Assembly: GCA_026874595.1 (NCBI GenBank)
Contig: CM049309.1
Location: 9,139,076-9,203,075 of the forward strand
From: Sipunculus nudus
Lineage: Eukaryota; Annelida; Sipuncula; Golfingiida; Sipunculidae
Direction: 5' to 3'
Length of the DNA: 64,000 bases
Shown here: piece by piece, positions 12,438 to 22,499 of the stretch
Layout: the number at the start of each line of letters is the position of its first letter
Numbering within the stretch: position 1 is the stretch's first letter
The notes under the pieces: model-generated
What the model saw: only the letters and a program-made list of their open reading frames with translations
The model's database searches: none
What the model was told of the DNA's origin: nothing
Made by a program: the position numbers and the translations under genes

Positions 12438-12494
12438 CAGGAGCGAATCCAGGGGGTCCAGACCCCCCCCCCCCCCCCCCCTTTTTGAGACCTT
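12438..12494. mobile_element. left part of a MITE split by family A copy 6
   Basis: Contains CAGGAGCGAATCCAGGGGG followed by a poly-C run. It is the left terminal inverted repeat of an element whose right end (CTGGATCCGCCCCTG) lies at 16705-16719. The two halves are separated by the copy 6 insertion. The sequence AACTCA occurs just outside or at both ends, a possible remnant of a target duplication. Confidence 0.6.
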
Positions 12495-12689
12495 TTTTAG
12501 CTCAGCTGACTGAAAGTCATCTGAGCTAGAGCGATCACTCTTTGTCCGTCGTCCGTCTGTCCGTCCGTTAACCAGGCACAAATCGTAACCACTGAACCTA
12601 GAACCTTGTAACTTGGGATTCTGAGAGGTTCATGAAAAATCTCCTTGGAAACCAGAAATTAGGTCTCTGTTACCCATATCCTTCGAGCT

Positions 12690-14860
12690 ATGGGGCCCCA
12701 AAGTACCCCCCAGAAAAGTCAAAAATTTCATACAAAAACTTCAATATCTCATTAACTACTTGACTGATGGTCATGATTTTTGGCATACATATTGATCATG
12801 AGATGTTCCATCACTTCCTGCAGACTGGTGGCGCCACCTGTATTTTTTCGATTTTTTACAAATTTTTTTCTCTATTTTTGAGACCTTTAAAAATGTGAAC
12901 ATCTGTTAACAAGGCACAAATCCTAAAGCCTAGACCTAGAATCTTAATTCTTGATACACTGAGAGGTCCATGAAAAATCTCCTTGGAAACCAGAAATTAG
13001 GTCTCTGTTACCCATATCCTTCGAGCTATGGGGCCCCAAAGTACCCCCCAGAATAGTAAAAAATTTCATACAAACACTTCAATATCTCAATAACTACAAC
13101 ACTGATGGTCATGATTTTTGGCATACATATTGATCATGAGATGTTCCATAAGTTCCTGCAGACTGGTGGCGCCACCTGTATTTTTTCGATTTCTTTACAA
13201 TTTTTTCCTCTATTTTTGAGACGTTTAAAGATGCTGTCATCTGTTAACGTGGCACAAATCGTAACCGCTGGACCTAGAATCTTCATTCTCGACACACTGA
13301 GAAACCTATTAAAAGTCTCCGTGGAAACCATAAATTAGATCTCTGTTACCCATATCCTTCCAGCTATGGGGCCCCAAAGTACCCCCCAGAGAGGTAAAAA
13401 ATTTCATACAAAAACTTCAATATCTCATTAACTACTTGACTGATGGTCATGATTTTTGGCATACATATTGATCATGAGATGTTCCATCACTTCCTGCAGA
13501 CTGGTGGCGCCACCTGAATTTTTCAATTTTTTACGAATTTAAAAATGTGAATAGCTGTTAACAGGGCACAAATCATAAAGACTGGACCTAGAATCTTCAT
13601 TCTTGACACACTGAGAGGTCCATAAAAAGTCTGCATGGAAACCTGAAATAAGGTCTCTGTTACCCATATCCTTTGAGCTATGGGGGGCTCCCAATAACCC
13701 CCCAGAATAATGGAAAATTTGATAAAAACAAACTGCAACATCTCAATAACTACAACACTGATGGTCATGATTTTTGGCATACATATTGATCAAGAGGTGT
13801 TTCATCAGTACCTGCAGACTGGTGGTGCCACCTGTATTTTTTCAAGTTTTCACAGTTTTTTTTCTCTATTTTCGAGACCTTTCAGGATGTAGTTATCTGT
13901 CAACAGGGTACAAATCGTAAGGACTAGACCTAGAATCTTCATTGTTGACACACAGGGAGACCCATGATAAGTCTCCATGGACACCTGAAATTAGGTCTCT
14001 GTTACCCATATCCTTTGAGCTATGGCACTCCAAAGTACAGCTCAGAATAATGGAAAATTTGATACAAAAGCTGAAGTATCTGAACAACTAATGGAGAGAT
14101 CACCATAATTGTTTTCATGGATATTGATCATGGAGTGTTTCATCAGTTTCTGCAGACTGGTGGCACCACCTGTATTTGTTCAGGTTTTTTTACGAATTTT
14201 TTCTCTATTTTTGAGACCTTTAAAGTTATGAACATCTGTTAACAGGGCACAAATCATTAAAACTGGACCTAGAATCTTCATTCTTGACACACAGGGAGAC
14301 CCATGAAAAGTCTCCATGGAAACCTGAAATTAGGTCTCTGTTACCCATATTCTTTAAGCTGTATGGCTCCAAATTACCCCCCAGAATAATGGAAAATTTG
14401 ATACAAAAACTGCAGTATCTCAATAACTACAACACTGATGGTCATGATTTTCGGCATACATATTGATCATGACCTGTTCCATCAGTTTCTGCAGACTGGG
14501 TGCGCCACCTCTATTTTTTTTCAAATTTTTACGATTTTTTTGCTCTTTTTTCTGATACCTTTAAAGATGTGGTTATCTGTCAACAGGGTACAAATCGCAA
14601 CAACTGGACCTAGAATCTTCATTCTTGTCATGCAAGAAGGCCCATGAAAAGTGCCTGTGGAAACTTAAAATTAGGTCTCTGTTACCCATATCCTTCAAGC
14701 TATAGGACTCCGAAGTATCCCTCAGAATAATGGACAATTTGATACAAAAGCTGAAGTATCTGAACAACTAATGGGGAGATCACCATGATTCTTTGCATGG
14801 ATATTGATGTTCGTAAGTGTTTTTATTAGTTTCTGCAGACTGGTGGAGCCACCTGTATTT
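12690..14860. repeat. tandem array, unit about 338 bp, about 6.5 copies, one palindrome per unit
   Basis: GGTGGCGCCACC or a mutated version occurs at 12828, 13165, 13503, 13821, 14159, 14500 and 14842. Spacings are 337, 338, 318, 338, about 341 and 342 bp. Each unit also holds CTGATGGTCATGATTTTTGG, CATATTGATCATGA, GTTAACAGGGCACAAATC, CCTAGAATCTTCATTCTTG and TAGGTCTCTGTTACCCATAT. Copies differ by scattered substitutions and short indels. No coding frame is conserved. Confidence 0.9.
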
Positions 14861-16477
14861 TTGTACCCGCCAAAACGAAGTTTTGTGGATACTATGTTTT
14901 GACCGGGTTCCTCCACCGTTGCCGGGTTCGTTTCCAGAGAGTTCCTCTCCGACTTGATTTTATCAGCTTTCCAAGCTCATATCTCGGGAACCGTTTGACT
15001 GATCAGGAAATAAAATTTATACTAATGTAGCCCTTGGATAGCTCTATAACATACACAAAAAATGGTGGCGCCACCTGTAACCATGTTTGCACAGTGTCCA
15101 TCTGTTCATCTGCCTTTGGTAAAAATCACTCATATCTCTGCAGTGAATTGACTAATTCACCTGAAATTTGGCATGCGTATACATCCTGGATAGCTTTCTT
15201 GATTTTATGACAGGTGGCGCCACCTACATTCTCATTCACGCTGATGACATCCAAGCTCATATTTCGGGAACCGTTTGACCAATCTGGCCAAAATTTTGCA
15301 TGTATATAGATCTAACATAGCTCTTTATCATACGCTAAACTGGTGGCGCCACCTGCAACCATTTTTGCACAGCGTCCTTCTGTTTGTCTGCCGTGCAATA
15401 ATGTCACTCATATCTCGGCAGTGGTTTGACATATCTGCCTAAAATTTTGCAGTTTTATACATCCTGGATAGCTTTCTTGATTTTATGACAGGGGGCACCA
15501 CCTACATTCACGTTCATGCTGATGACATCCAAGCTCATATCTCCGGAACCGTTTGACCGATCGGGCCAAAATTTTGCATGTGTATAGATCTAACATAGCT
15601 CTTTATCATACACAAAACTGGTGGCACCACCTGCAACCAATTTTGCACAGCGTCTGTCTGTTTGTCTGCCGTGCAATAAAGTCACTCACATCTTGGCAGT
15701 GGTTTGACATATCTGCCTAAAATTTTGCAGTTTTATACATCCTGGATAGCTTTCTTGATTTTATGACAGGGGGCACCACCTACATTCACGTTCATGCTGA
15801 TGACATTCAAGCTCATATCTCGGGAACCGTTTGACCGATTGGGCCAAAATTTTGCATGTGTATAGATCTCACATACGTCTTTATCATACACAAAACTGGA
15901 GGGGCCACCTGCAACCATTTTTGCACATTTTGCACAGAGTCTGTCTGTTGGTCTGCCGTGGCCTAAAATCACTCATTTCTCTGTAGTGGTTTGACATAAC
16001 TGCCTAAAATTTTGCAGGTTTATACATCCTGGATAGCTTTCTTGATTTTATGACAGGTGGCGCCACCTACATTCTAGTTAACACTGCACAAATCCAAGCT
16101 ATATCTCAGGAACCATTTGACCGATTGGGCCAAAATTGTGCTTGTGTTTAGATCTCACATAGGTCTTTATCATACACAAAACTGCAACCATTTTTGCACA
16201 GCGTCTGTCTGTTTGTCTGCCGTGGGCTAAAATCACTCATATCCATGTAGTGGTTTGACTTTTCTGCCTAAAATTTTGCATATGTATACAACTTGGACAG
16301 CTTTCTGGATTCGTGGTAGGTTGCACAACCTACATACACATTTAGGCTGCAGACATCCATGCTAATATGCAACATACCTCACTCTGTTTCCCCTTGCCAC
16401 TCAATCCATGCCTCACTTCACTCTGATTTTGGCAGATACACGTAGTCACTTGTCGACTACCCGTATTCTAGTTTTTA
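14861..16477 (+). mobile_element. family B element, copy B2 (nested in family A copy 6)
   Basis: Starts TTGTACCCGCCAAAACGAAG-TTTTGTGGATACTATG-TTTTGACCGGGTTCC and ends CACTTGTCGACTACCCGTATTC-TAGTTTTT, matching copy B1. The interior has about four dimeric units of roughly 280 bp (150 + 130). GGTGGCGCCACC-type palindromes fall near 15064, 15213, 15343, 15493, 15619, 15769, 15895 and 16056. Recurrent phrases are CTCATATCTCGGGAACCGTT, TTTTGCATGTGTATAGATCT and ATCCTGGATAGCTTTCTTG. Confidence 0.78.
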
Positions 16478-16652
16478 AAGTTTACACATTTTTTTTCTAT
16501 TTTTCAGATATATAAATACAGACTAAATCTTGGCCTGTTGGTTAATCTGTTTGATGCTTCAGTTGAATGGGTATCTACCATTCTGATGATAAAATTTCCT
16601 TTTGTGAATCTCTTCCCAGTCAGCTGAGCGTCATGACCCATGGGTCACTTGT

Positions 16653-16719
16653 TTAGGTTTTGTCTTAGTCCTCCTGGCTGGGACCCTTCCTTTTCTTAAA
16701 TCCTGGATCCGCCCCTGTG
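16653..16719. mobile_element. right part of the MITE split by family A copy 6
   Basis: Ends CCTGGATCCGCCCCTG, the inverted counterpart of the left TIR at 12438-12452. GGGACCC and TCCTCCTGG inside match the G/C-rich style of the left half. Confidence 0.6.
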
Positions 16720-17220
16720 AACTCAAAGGGCTTTTACAAGGGGCCAATTCTGGGTCAGGGTCTGTTTTCATTCCAAAGTAGAGCAAAACTAATGGTACTG
16801 TGATATGAATTACACAAGATGAAATAAACGGGTCAGTGACATATATACCAAGCTTAATGAAAGCAAGTCTGGAACATGATTTTGTTGGATAATATTGTGT
16901 ATGATATGCTTGTACAAATACACTACATCAAAGGTCATTATTGCTTTATTTGGAAATTGGTATCTTTGTTGTTTTTTTTTTTGCATGCCTCCTTTGATTA
17001 AAACAAACATGTAGGTTTTAGAGATATGACCCTGGTACCCATACCATATTTCACAAATAGGTGATTTAAATAACAGGAGTGAAGAAAGCTGTATACTTTT
17101 TCAAATTTAAACAAAGTATACTCTGTTCCTGGCCTGATTTTAATACAAAGATGAATGCCCCAAATTAATGTTTTTACATTCATGCTAATCATATTCACTA
17201 GAGCTTTAAATTTAAGACCA
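16720..17220. other. intergenic sequence without recognised features
   Basis: AT-rich unique sequence between the nested element complex and the minisatellite. Nothing coding or repetitive was recognised. Confidence 0.5.
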
Positions 17221-18715
17221 GGGCTTGATATTTTAGGACATATTAATCTACAGCTGAACTTAAAGGACTAATTTCATTAATAGCTAAATATGGGGACTGA
17301 TGTTCATTAAAGCTAAATATTTAAGGACTGATATTCAGTCATTTACAGCTGGATACTTGAGGACTGATGTACATTTAGAGCTGAATACTTAAGGACTGAT
17401 GTTCATTTAGAGCTAAATATTAAAGGACTGATGTTCATTTAGAGCTGTATACTTAAGGACTGATGTTCATTTAGAGCTGAATACTTAAGGACCGAAGTTT
17501 ATTAGAGCTGAATTCTCAAGGACTGATGTTCATTTAGAGCTAAATATTAAAGGACTGGTGTTCATTTAGAGCTGAATACTTAAGGACTGATGTTTATTTA
17601 GAGCTGAATACTTAAGGACTGATGTTTATTAGAGCTGAATACTTGAGGACTGATGTTTATTTAGAGCTTAATACTTAGGGACTGATGTTCATGTAGAGCT
17701 GAATACTTAAGGATTGATGTTCATTTAGAGCTGAAAACTTAAGGACTGATGTTTATTTAGAGCTAAATATTAAAGGACTGATATTCAGTCATTTACAGCT
17801 GGATACTCGAGGACTGATGTTCATTTAGAGCTGAATACTTAGGGACTGATGTTCATTTAGAGCTGAATACTTAAGGACTGATGTTTATTTAGAGCTGAAT
17901 ACTTAAGGACTGATGTTTATAAGAGCTGAATACTTGAGGACTGATGTTTATTTAGAGCTTAATACTTAGGGACTGATGTTCATGTAGAGCTGAATACTCA
18001 AGGACTGATATTTATTAGAGCTGAATACTCGAGGACTGATTTTCATTTAGAGCTGAATACTTAAGGACTGATGTTCATGTAGAGCTGAATACTTAAGGAC
18101 TGATGTTCATTTAGAGCTGAAAACTTGAGGACTGATGTTTATTTAGAGCTTAATACTTAGGGACTGATGTTCATGTAGAGCTGAATACTTAAGGATTGAT
18201 GTTCATTTAGAGCTGAAAACTTAAGGACTGATGTTTATTTAGAGCTAAATATTAGAGGACTGATATTCAGTCATTTACAGCTGGATACTTGAGGACTGAT
18301 GTTCATTTAGAGCTGAATACTTAGGGACTGATGTTCATTAAGAGCTGAATACTTAAGGACTGATGTTTATTTAGAGCTGAATACTTAAGGACTGATGTTT
18401 ATTAGAGCTGAATACTTGAGGACTGATGTTTATTTAGAGCTTAATACTAAGGGACTGATGTTCATGTAGAGCTGAATACTTAAGGACTGATATTTATTAG
18501 AGCTGAAAACTCGAGGACTGATTTTCATTTAGAGCTGAATACTTAAGGACTGATGTTCATGTAGAGCTGAATACTTAAGGACTGATGTTCATTTAGAGCT
18601 GAAAACTTAAGGACTGATGTTTATTAGAGCTGAATACTCGAGGACTGATGTTCATTTAGAGCTTAATACTTAGGGACTGATGTTCTTTGAGCTGGATGCT
18701 TCAGGACTGAACTTA
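17221..18715 (+). repeat. 32-bp minisatellite with higher-order repeat structure, about 45 units
   Basis: The basic unit reads GACTGATGTTCATTTAGAGC-TGAATACTTAAG; variants lack 3 bp (TTTATTAGAGC). A marker unit with ATATTCAGTCATTTACAGCTGG occurs at 17331, 17781 and about 18263. The block from 17781 (482 bp) is repeated almost unit-for-unit from 18263, variant by variant, showing a higher-order repeat of about 15 units. Degenerate units continue to about 18930. Confidence 0.93.
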
Positions 18716-19109
18716 ATCTAGAGAAAAATATTGGTGGACTGATTTTAATTCAGAGTTAAATAAGGACAGCTGTTCACCCAGAACTAAATACTACAGAACT
18801 GACCATCATTTGAAGCTAAATAGTTTAGGACATGTTACTTTTGAGCTTGACACTTACTGACTGGTGTTAATCTGGAACTGAATAATACTTGACGGTCCAT
18901 TTAGTACTACGTATTTTAGAACTCATTGATGTTTCTTACAACTAGATACTGCAAAAGATAGATACTTGAAGAAATTATGCAGAGTAAATTTTAAATTTTG
19001 CTTTGATACACATATTTTTAGAAATGGAAAACCTTACATTTCAGACCATGATAAGGGTAATCCTGAAGCAGACAAAAAAAGAAACAAATGTAGCATAATA
19101 AAGAATGGT

Positions 19110-19884
19110 TTTATTGACATATCACTAAATGTAACGAATGGAGGGCTAGCACGATGTGCGCCCTGCCAGCTGATTGACTAAACATATCCCTCCCTTTCTG
19201 ATTACACCCACAATATTGCATCTTTTAGACTACTACATTGTTTATGGAAAATCTCCACTTGAAGTAAAAACAAGTACACATTCACGGAGAAAAAGCAATT
19301 ACGGATAAAAACAGCTTTCTTTGATTAAAACGAGGCCAGCGCAAATAATGCGCTATTACCCAGCATCCCATTCCCATCATCATAATTGCAACTTGGTTGC
19401 AAATGATGCACATTTAGTTGAATCTGCCACCCCCTACAATAGAGAATGGCATGGCCCTTTTTGATATTTTGGGCCAGGCCCATAATGAATGATAGGTAAC
19501 ACAGCAGACATACATTACATACAACACGTATACATGCTTGATTTTGTAAGTATCACAATTTGTCTTATTTCATTTGTGCTTTGTTACATATTGTTATCTT
19601 CTGCTCTCAGTAGACTACAGTCACAAAGATCGAGTTAACGAAAAAAAAAAAAAAAATGCTGCAAGTTTAACGCTAGTACTTGAACACACGCACACACACA
19701 CAGATGCTTTCTTCTGCCTATGGTCACTGAAGCCGCCACGCTGGTCACAAGGAAAGACGCCTTTTCTAACGGCAAGCAAAAGCAACCTTCGTGCAAGTAC
19801 AACCACTGTATCAGAATAGATGTGATAATCCTAGGTAGAGATGCTGAGAACTTAGAACAGAGTCAGAATACTTGGTGTGCGTGT
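19110..19884 (-). other. 3'UTR of the FKBP12-like gene, with polyadenylation signal
   Basis: Minus-strand sequence after the TAA stop. AATAAA is read at 19115-19110 on the minus strand, giving a 3'UTR of about 775 nt. It includes a poly-T/poly-A stretch near 19640-19655 and a (CA)n stretch near 19685. Whether an earlier signal is used cannot be told from sequence alone. Confidence 0.5.
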
Positions 19885-19939
19885 TTACTCAATGCCCATC
19901 AGCTCTACGTCAAACACTAGGGTAGAATTCGGTGGGATT
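19885..19939 (-). CDS. FKBP1A: FKBP12-type peptidyl-prolyl isomerase, last coding exon
   Basis: The minus strand reads A-ATC-CCA-CCG..., encoding IPPNSTLVFDVELMGIE then TAA. This is the C-terminal beta strand of FKBP12 (human equivalent IPPHATLVFDVELLKLE). The phenylalanine of LVFDVEL corresponds to F99 of the FK506-binding pocket. No AG precedes the exon in a usable position. Instead the intron ends ...TGTTGCTAC at 19940, an AC acceptor, 9-11 nt after a U12-type branch motif ATCCTTAAC (19957-19949). Joined to GGC-GT of the upstream exon it restores GVIPP exactly. FKBP12 is a cytosolic prolyl isomerase that also binds ryanodine receptors and the TGF-beta type I receptor, and mTOR when bound to rapamycin. 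Confidence 0.9.
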
Positions 19940-20019
19940 GTAGCAACAGTTAAGGATGAAAACATTAAGGATGAAAACATTAATGATGACCCTTAATCTG
20001 TTTTAATATATTCAATGTA

Positions 20020-20126
20020 TACAGTAAAACAATGCCTAGTGACCCCCTAAGTTAAGGGACCACCTCAAAATAAGGACCACTTGATCAAAGTCCCACTGGT
20101 GGTCATAATGTCCTGGTTTTACTCTA
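20020..20126. mobile_element. short MITE inside the U12 intron
   Basis: The left end ACAGTAAAACAATGCC pairs with TCCTGGTTTTACTCT (inverted AGAGTAAAACCAGGA). The interior has GACCACC and GGTGGTCAT, as in related elements at 2912 and 5298. Confidence 0.5.
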
Positions 20127-20686
20127 TTTCATTTGAGATGTGTTCATAATATTCAACAAACCAAACTGCTCAATAACGGGCTCGATATAATATGCAACAA
20201 TAAAATTAAAATATCACAGGATTTATTAAATAAAAAAAATTTAGATGAAATTAAACAGCATTACAAAAAAAAGTTAACCATTGGCCATGATGCTCAGCTG
20301 AATCTCAACACCATTCTACATCCTACAGCACATAAATACAGAATCTATTACAGAAGTATGTGCCCTGACTAATTTTTTAGGGGAAAAAGAATCTTTCTTC
20401 ATGGAAAAGGGTTCCTATAACTTGAACTCGCATATAAAATTTCAATGATGGAGTTCTTTCAAAACTCTGACTCTGAATTTAAGGGACTCAATTTCTCTTC
20501 CAGAACTTCTTAGATTTGTCATTTTTTATGGATCATGTAAGAAGCCTTAATGTAGTTTTTCTAAAATACTGTGTCTTTTCCAGGACTGTCATTGATTTAA
20601 CTGAATCTTTGTTCACACAAGTGTATATTGTAACCATCAGGCTCAGCATTGAAAAAACAGTAAGTAAAATTTAAATTAGTAGTGAT

Positions 20687-20990
20687 AAAAACTAGAATGA
20701 GTTTTTTTTTGCACCGCTAAAACGGATCTGTCTAACCTCCCATCCACAAATTGACGAAAAAACAAACGGACTATTAAAAAAATTACAGCGTTCAAAAATA
20801 ATTTCTATTTCAGCCTATTTGACCTTGATCATGAAGGTAAAGGTCACTGGCTTCATCTTCTCCAAGATACTGGTAGAAACAATTTAAATTTCAAATTTCA
20901 TGAAAAAATTGTTGAGTCATTCAAGAGTTGCGTTCACAGACACAGACCACCACAGACCAAACACTACATGTCTCCCCCAATGGGAGGAGA
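20687..20990 (+). repeat. dispersed repeat family C, copy 1
   Basis: Starts AAAACTAGAATGAGTTT and ends ACATGTCTCCCCCAATGGG. Interior: TTTGACCTTGATCATGAAGG and TTTCAAATTTCATGAAAAA. The same start, interior and end (CTAGAATGAGTTT, GACCTTGATGATGAAGGTCA, GCCTCCCCCAAAGG) occur at 61871-62465 in longer form. Confidence 0.65.
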
Positions 20991-21094
20991 GATGTAATAA
21001 ACAGTCTACTCTACACTGATTGTATATTATAGAAAATGAGACAAAACTAAAAAAGAATTGCTTAAAGTGAGTCAGATTAGAAGCAAAAGGATAT

Positions 21095-21168
21095 ACGCCA
21101 GGGTAGCCCTTAGTGCCATAAGCGTGGTCTGGAGAACACGTTAACTTGGCCCGCTGGCCAACACTCAT
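21095..21168 (-). CDS. FKBP1A: FKBP12-type peptidyl-prolyl isomerase, exon 5
   Basis: 74-bp exon. The acceptor TTCTTGTAG precedes ATG-AGT-GTT in phase 0, and the exon ends GGC-GT before the AT-AC donor ATATCCTT. It encodes [20 protein letters not shown] and GYPGV, the canonical FKBP12 segment (human [24 protein letters not shown]). The pocket residues A81 and Y82 (human numbering) are kept. Human Y80 is H and H87 is Y here, natural substitutions on the 80s loop that may tune partner binding. The internal ATG is not an initiator; it is the codon that also starts this exon in other animals. Confidence 0.95.
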
Positions 21169-21676
21169 CTACAAGAAAATTAAAAACAATAATTACAAAA
21201 ATAACATTTAAATATTCATACATGATCATGATACACAGCACATAAAAAGCATAAAGATATATATATAAATACACTTACAAGAAAATTGGAAATATTTATG
21301 AAATTGGGAAAGAAGCTCTGTTGATGATGAAATGTCTATACATATGTAGCTATATTATTTACATTTAACTGATACAGTTAATCCACATTGTATCAAAATG
21401 AAAGGTATGAACAGGTTAGTTTTGACACCTCCAAGGTTTGACACAAGTGAACATGTTACTGATCATGCTTGGGATAAATTCTTCAAAAACGTTTTTTTTT
21501 TTAATTAAAGGTCATGACTAATCTTTTTTTTTTTCCAAATCAATCTGTTTAACAGTTAAATTTGAAGTGTAATGTACAATTTCGATTTTAAAAAATCATA
21601 TTTCTTTTTGTTACAGATTTTTTTGTGCTGATTCATCCATCAATTTTATCTTTTTGACTGTAAAACCTGTACTTAC

Positions 21677-21699
21677 TTTTGCAAATCCTAGATCCCAAC
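21677..21699 (-). CDS. FKBP1A: FKBP12-type peptidyl-prolyl isomerase, 23-nt microexon (exon 4)
   Basis: The minus strand reads ...CAATTTCAG / GT-TGG-GAT-CTA-GGA-TTT-GCA-AAA / GTAAGT. It was found by predicting that a 2+21-nt exon encoding G-W-x-x-G-x-A-x must lie between the two flanking exons. The exon encodes (G)WDLGFAK, equivalent to human GWEEGVAQ, and supplies W59, the indole floor of the FKBP active site. Entry phase 1 and exit phase 0 fit exons 3 and 5 exactly. Both splice sites are ordinary U2 type. At 23 nt it probably depends on splicing enhancers for recognition. Confidence 0.9.
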
Positions 21700-21903
21700 C
21701 TGAAATTGAATAAAAATATGTAAGCAAGATAAAAATACAAGGGCAGGCCATTGTGTTCGCTGTCAGTTTAAAACACTTTATGTGATCAGCACATAATTAT
21801 GTTTTAGTGTATTCTGGCACAAAGCTTATTTCTTTAAGAAGATTGGCCCAATATGAGATGAAGAAGGTCACCACGTCAGTCCAAATTTATATTTAAAAAA
21901 AAA

Positions 21904-22435
21904 ATATTCTCTAGTTGTATAAAAATCAGCTGTACCAATCCCGTGCATGTATTTTTTCCATCTTATTTAGTTCATATTCTTTATTACACCATGGGTGTGT
22001 TGCAATAAGGTGACTTTAGTCATGTAGGTGACTTAAGCCCGGGGCACCTGTGTGTGTCACTATGGTAACCATTATGACGTCACAATTGTCACAATGGTAT
22101 TTAGGCCCGCAACTGGGCTTAAGTCCAGTAAAATGTTATTGCAACAGGCCCCATGTATCTGAAATATTAGTCAGGACAGTTCAACCTTAACATTATTTTC
22201 ATAACCTGGTGTGGTAACAGGATAAGTGGCTTTGGTATAATACATCATCATTTTCAACGGTTTTTCATCTTTTCAAGTGCGTTTGTATGAGCCATGACTG
22301 AGCTGGTAGAAGAAGTGTTGCTGTGCGGGTAAACAACAGATTACTTGCATCTAAAACACAGACATACCACACCCATGCATTATCTGGCCAGTTTAGCACC
22401 TAGGGCCCAAAGAGGTTGGGTGAAGGGATTATTTC
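21904..22435 (+). repeat. dispersed repeat family G, copy 1 (carries a MITE insertion)
   Basis: Aligns by eye in the same orientation with 47146-47505: shared ATTCTCTAGTTG, TCAGCTGTACC, TTTTCATAACCTG(G/T)TGTGG, CATTTTCAACGG/AGC, GTAAACAACAGATTACTTGC and ACATACCACACCCATGCATT. Copy 1 is interrupted by 158 bp at 21994-22151 that copy 2 lacks. Confidence 0.8.
21994..22151. mobile_element. 158-bp MITE flanked by CATG, with an unoccupied paralogous site
   Basis: Begins GGTGTGTTGCAATAAGG and ends TTATTGCAACAGGCCC. The inverted right end, GGGCCTGTTGCAATAA, shares TGTTGCAATAA with the left end. CATG flanks both sides (21990-21993 and 22152-22155). The paralogous sequence at 47217-47220 has a single CTTG at this point with nothing inserted, showing insertion with a 4-bp target duplication. 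An inner inverted pair (CTTAAGCCCGG / GGGCTTAAG) is also present. The transposase superfamily is not determined. Confidence 0.8.
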
Positions 22436-22499
22436 TTAACAAGTGACTATTAATGTCTGTGATCATTTCATCTTCTCTACATCATTAAAACCTAAAGTT

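Larger units (their letters stand above)
12495..16652 (-). mobile_element. family A element, copy 6 (4.16 kb, contains nested family B element)
   Basis: On the minus strand it starts ACAAGTGACCCATGGGTCAT followed by GCTCAGCTGA. It ends with the hairpin AGCTCAGATGACT / loop TTC / AGTCAGCTGAGCTAAAA. Just inside the 3' end are GGAC/GACG tetranucleotide repeats, as in the other copies. It contains an array of 337-342 bp units (about 12690-14860) and a complete family B element (14861-16477). It is the longest family A copy in the window, and its size comes from the array and the nested insertion. Confidence 0.78.
19940..21094 (-). other. U12-type AT-AC intron of the FKBP12-like gene
   Basis: On the minus strand the intron begins ATATCCTTTT at 21094, a perfect match to the minor-spliceosome AT-AC donor consensus ATATCCTT. 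It ends ...CATCCTTAAC-TGTTGCTAC at 19940. The branch-site motif matches TTCCTTAAC at all but one position and lies 9-11 nt from the AC. A 15-nt tandem duplication of the branch-site region (ATGTTTTCATCCTTA, twice) supplies a second, weaker branch motif just upstream. The alternative, reading through GTATAT as an ordinary exon, gives YPFASNL and loses the conserved VIPPxxTL. The intron (1155 nt) contains a MITE and a dispersed repeat. Confidence 0.85.

Noticed and set aside
17221-18715. CRISPR-like regular repeats
   Set aside because: Units are directly adjacent with no unique spacers, in a eukaryotic context; this is a minisatellite.
20917-21094. Read-through of FKBP exon 5 as ...[11 protein letters not shown]
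   Set aside because: It departs from FKBP12 exactly at the ATATCCTT motif and loses the conserved VIPP strand. The downstream exon at 19939-19885 restores it in frame.
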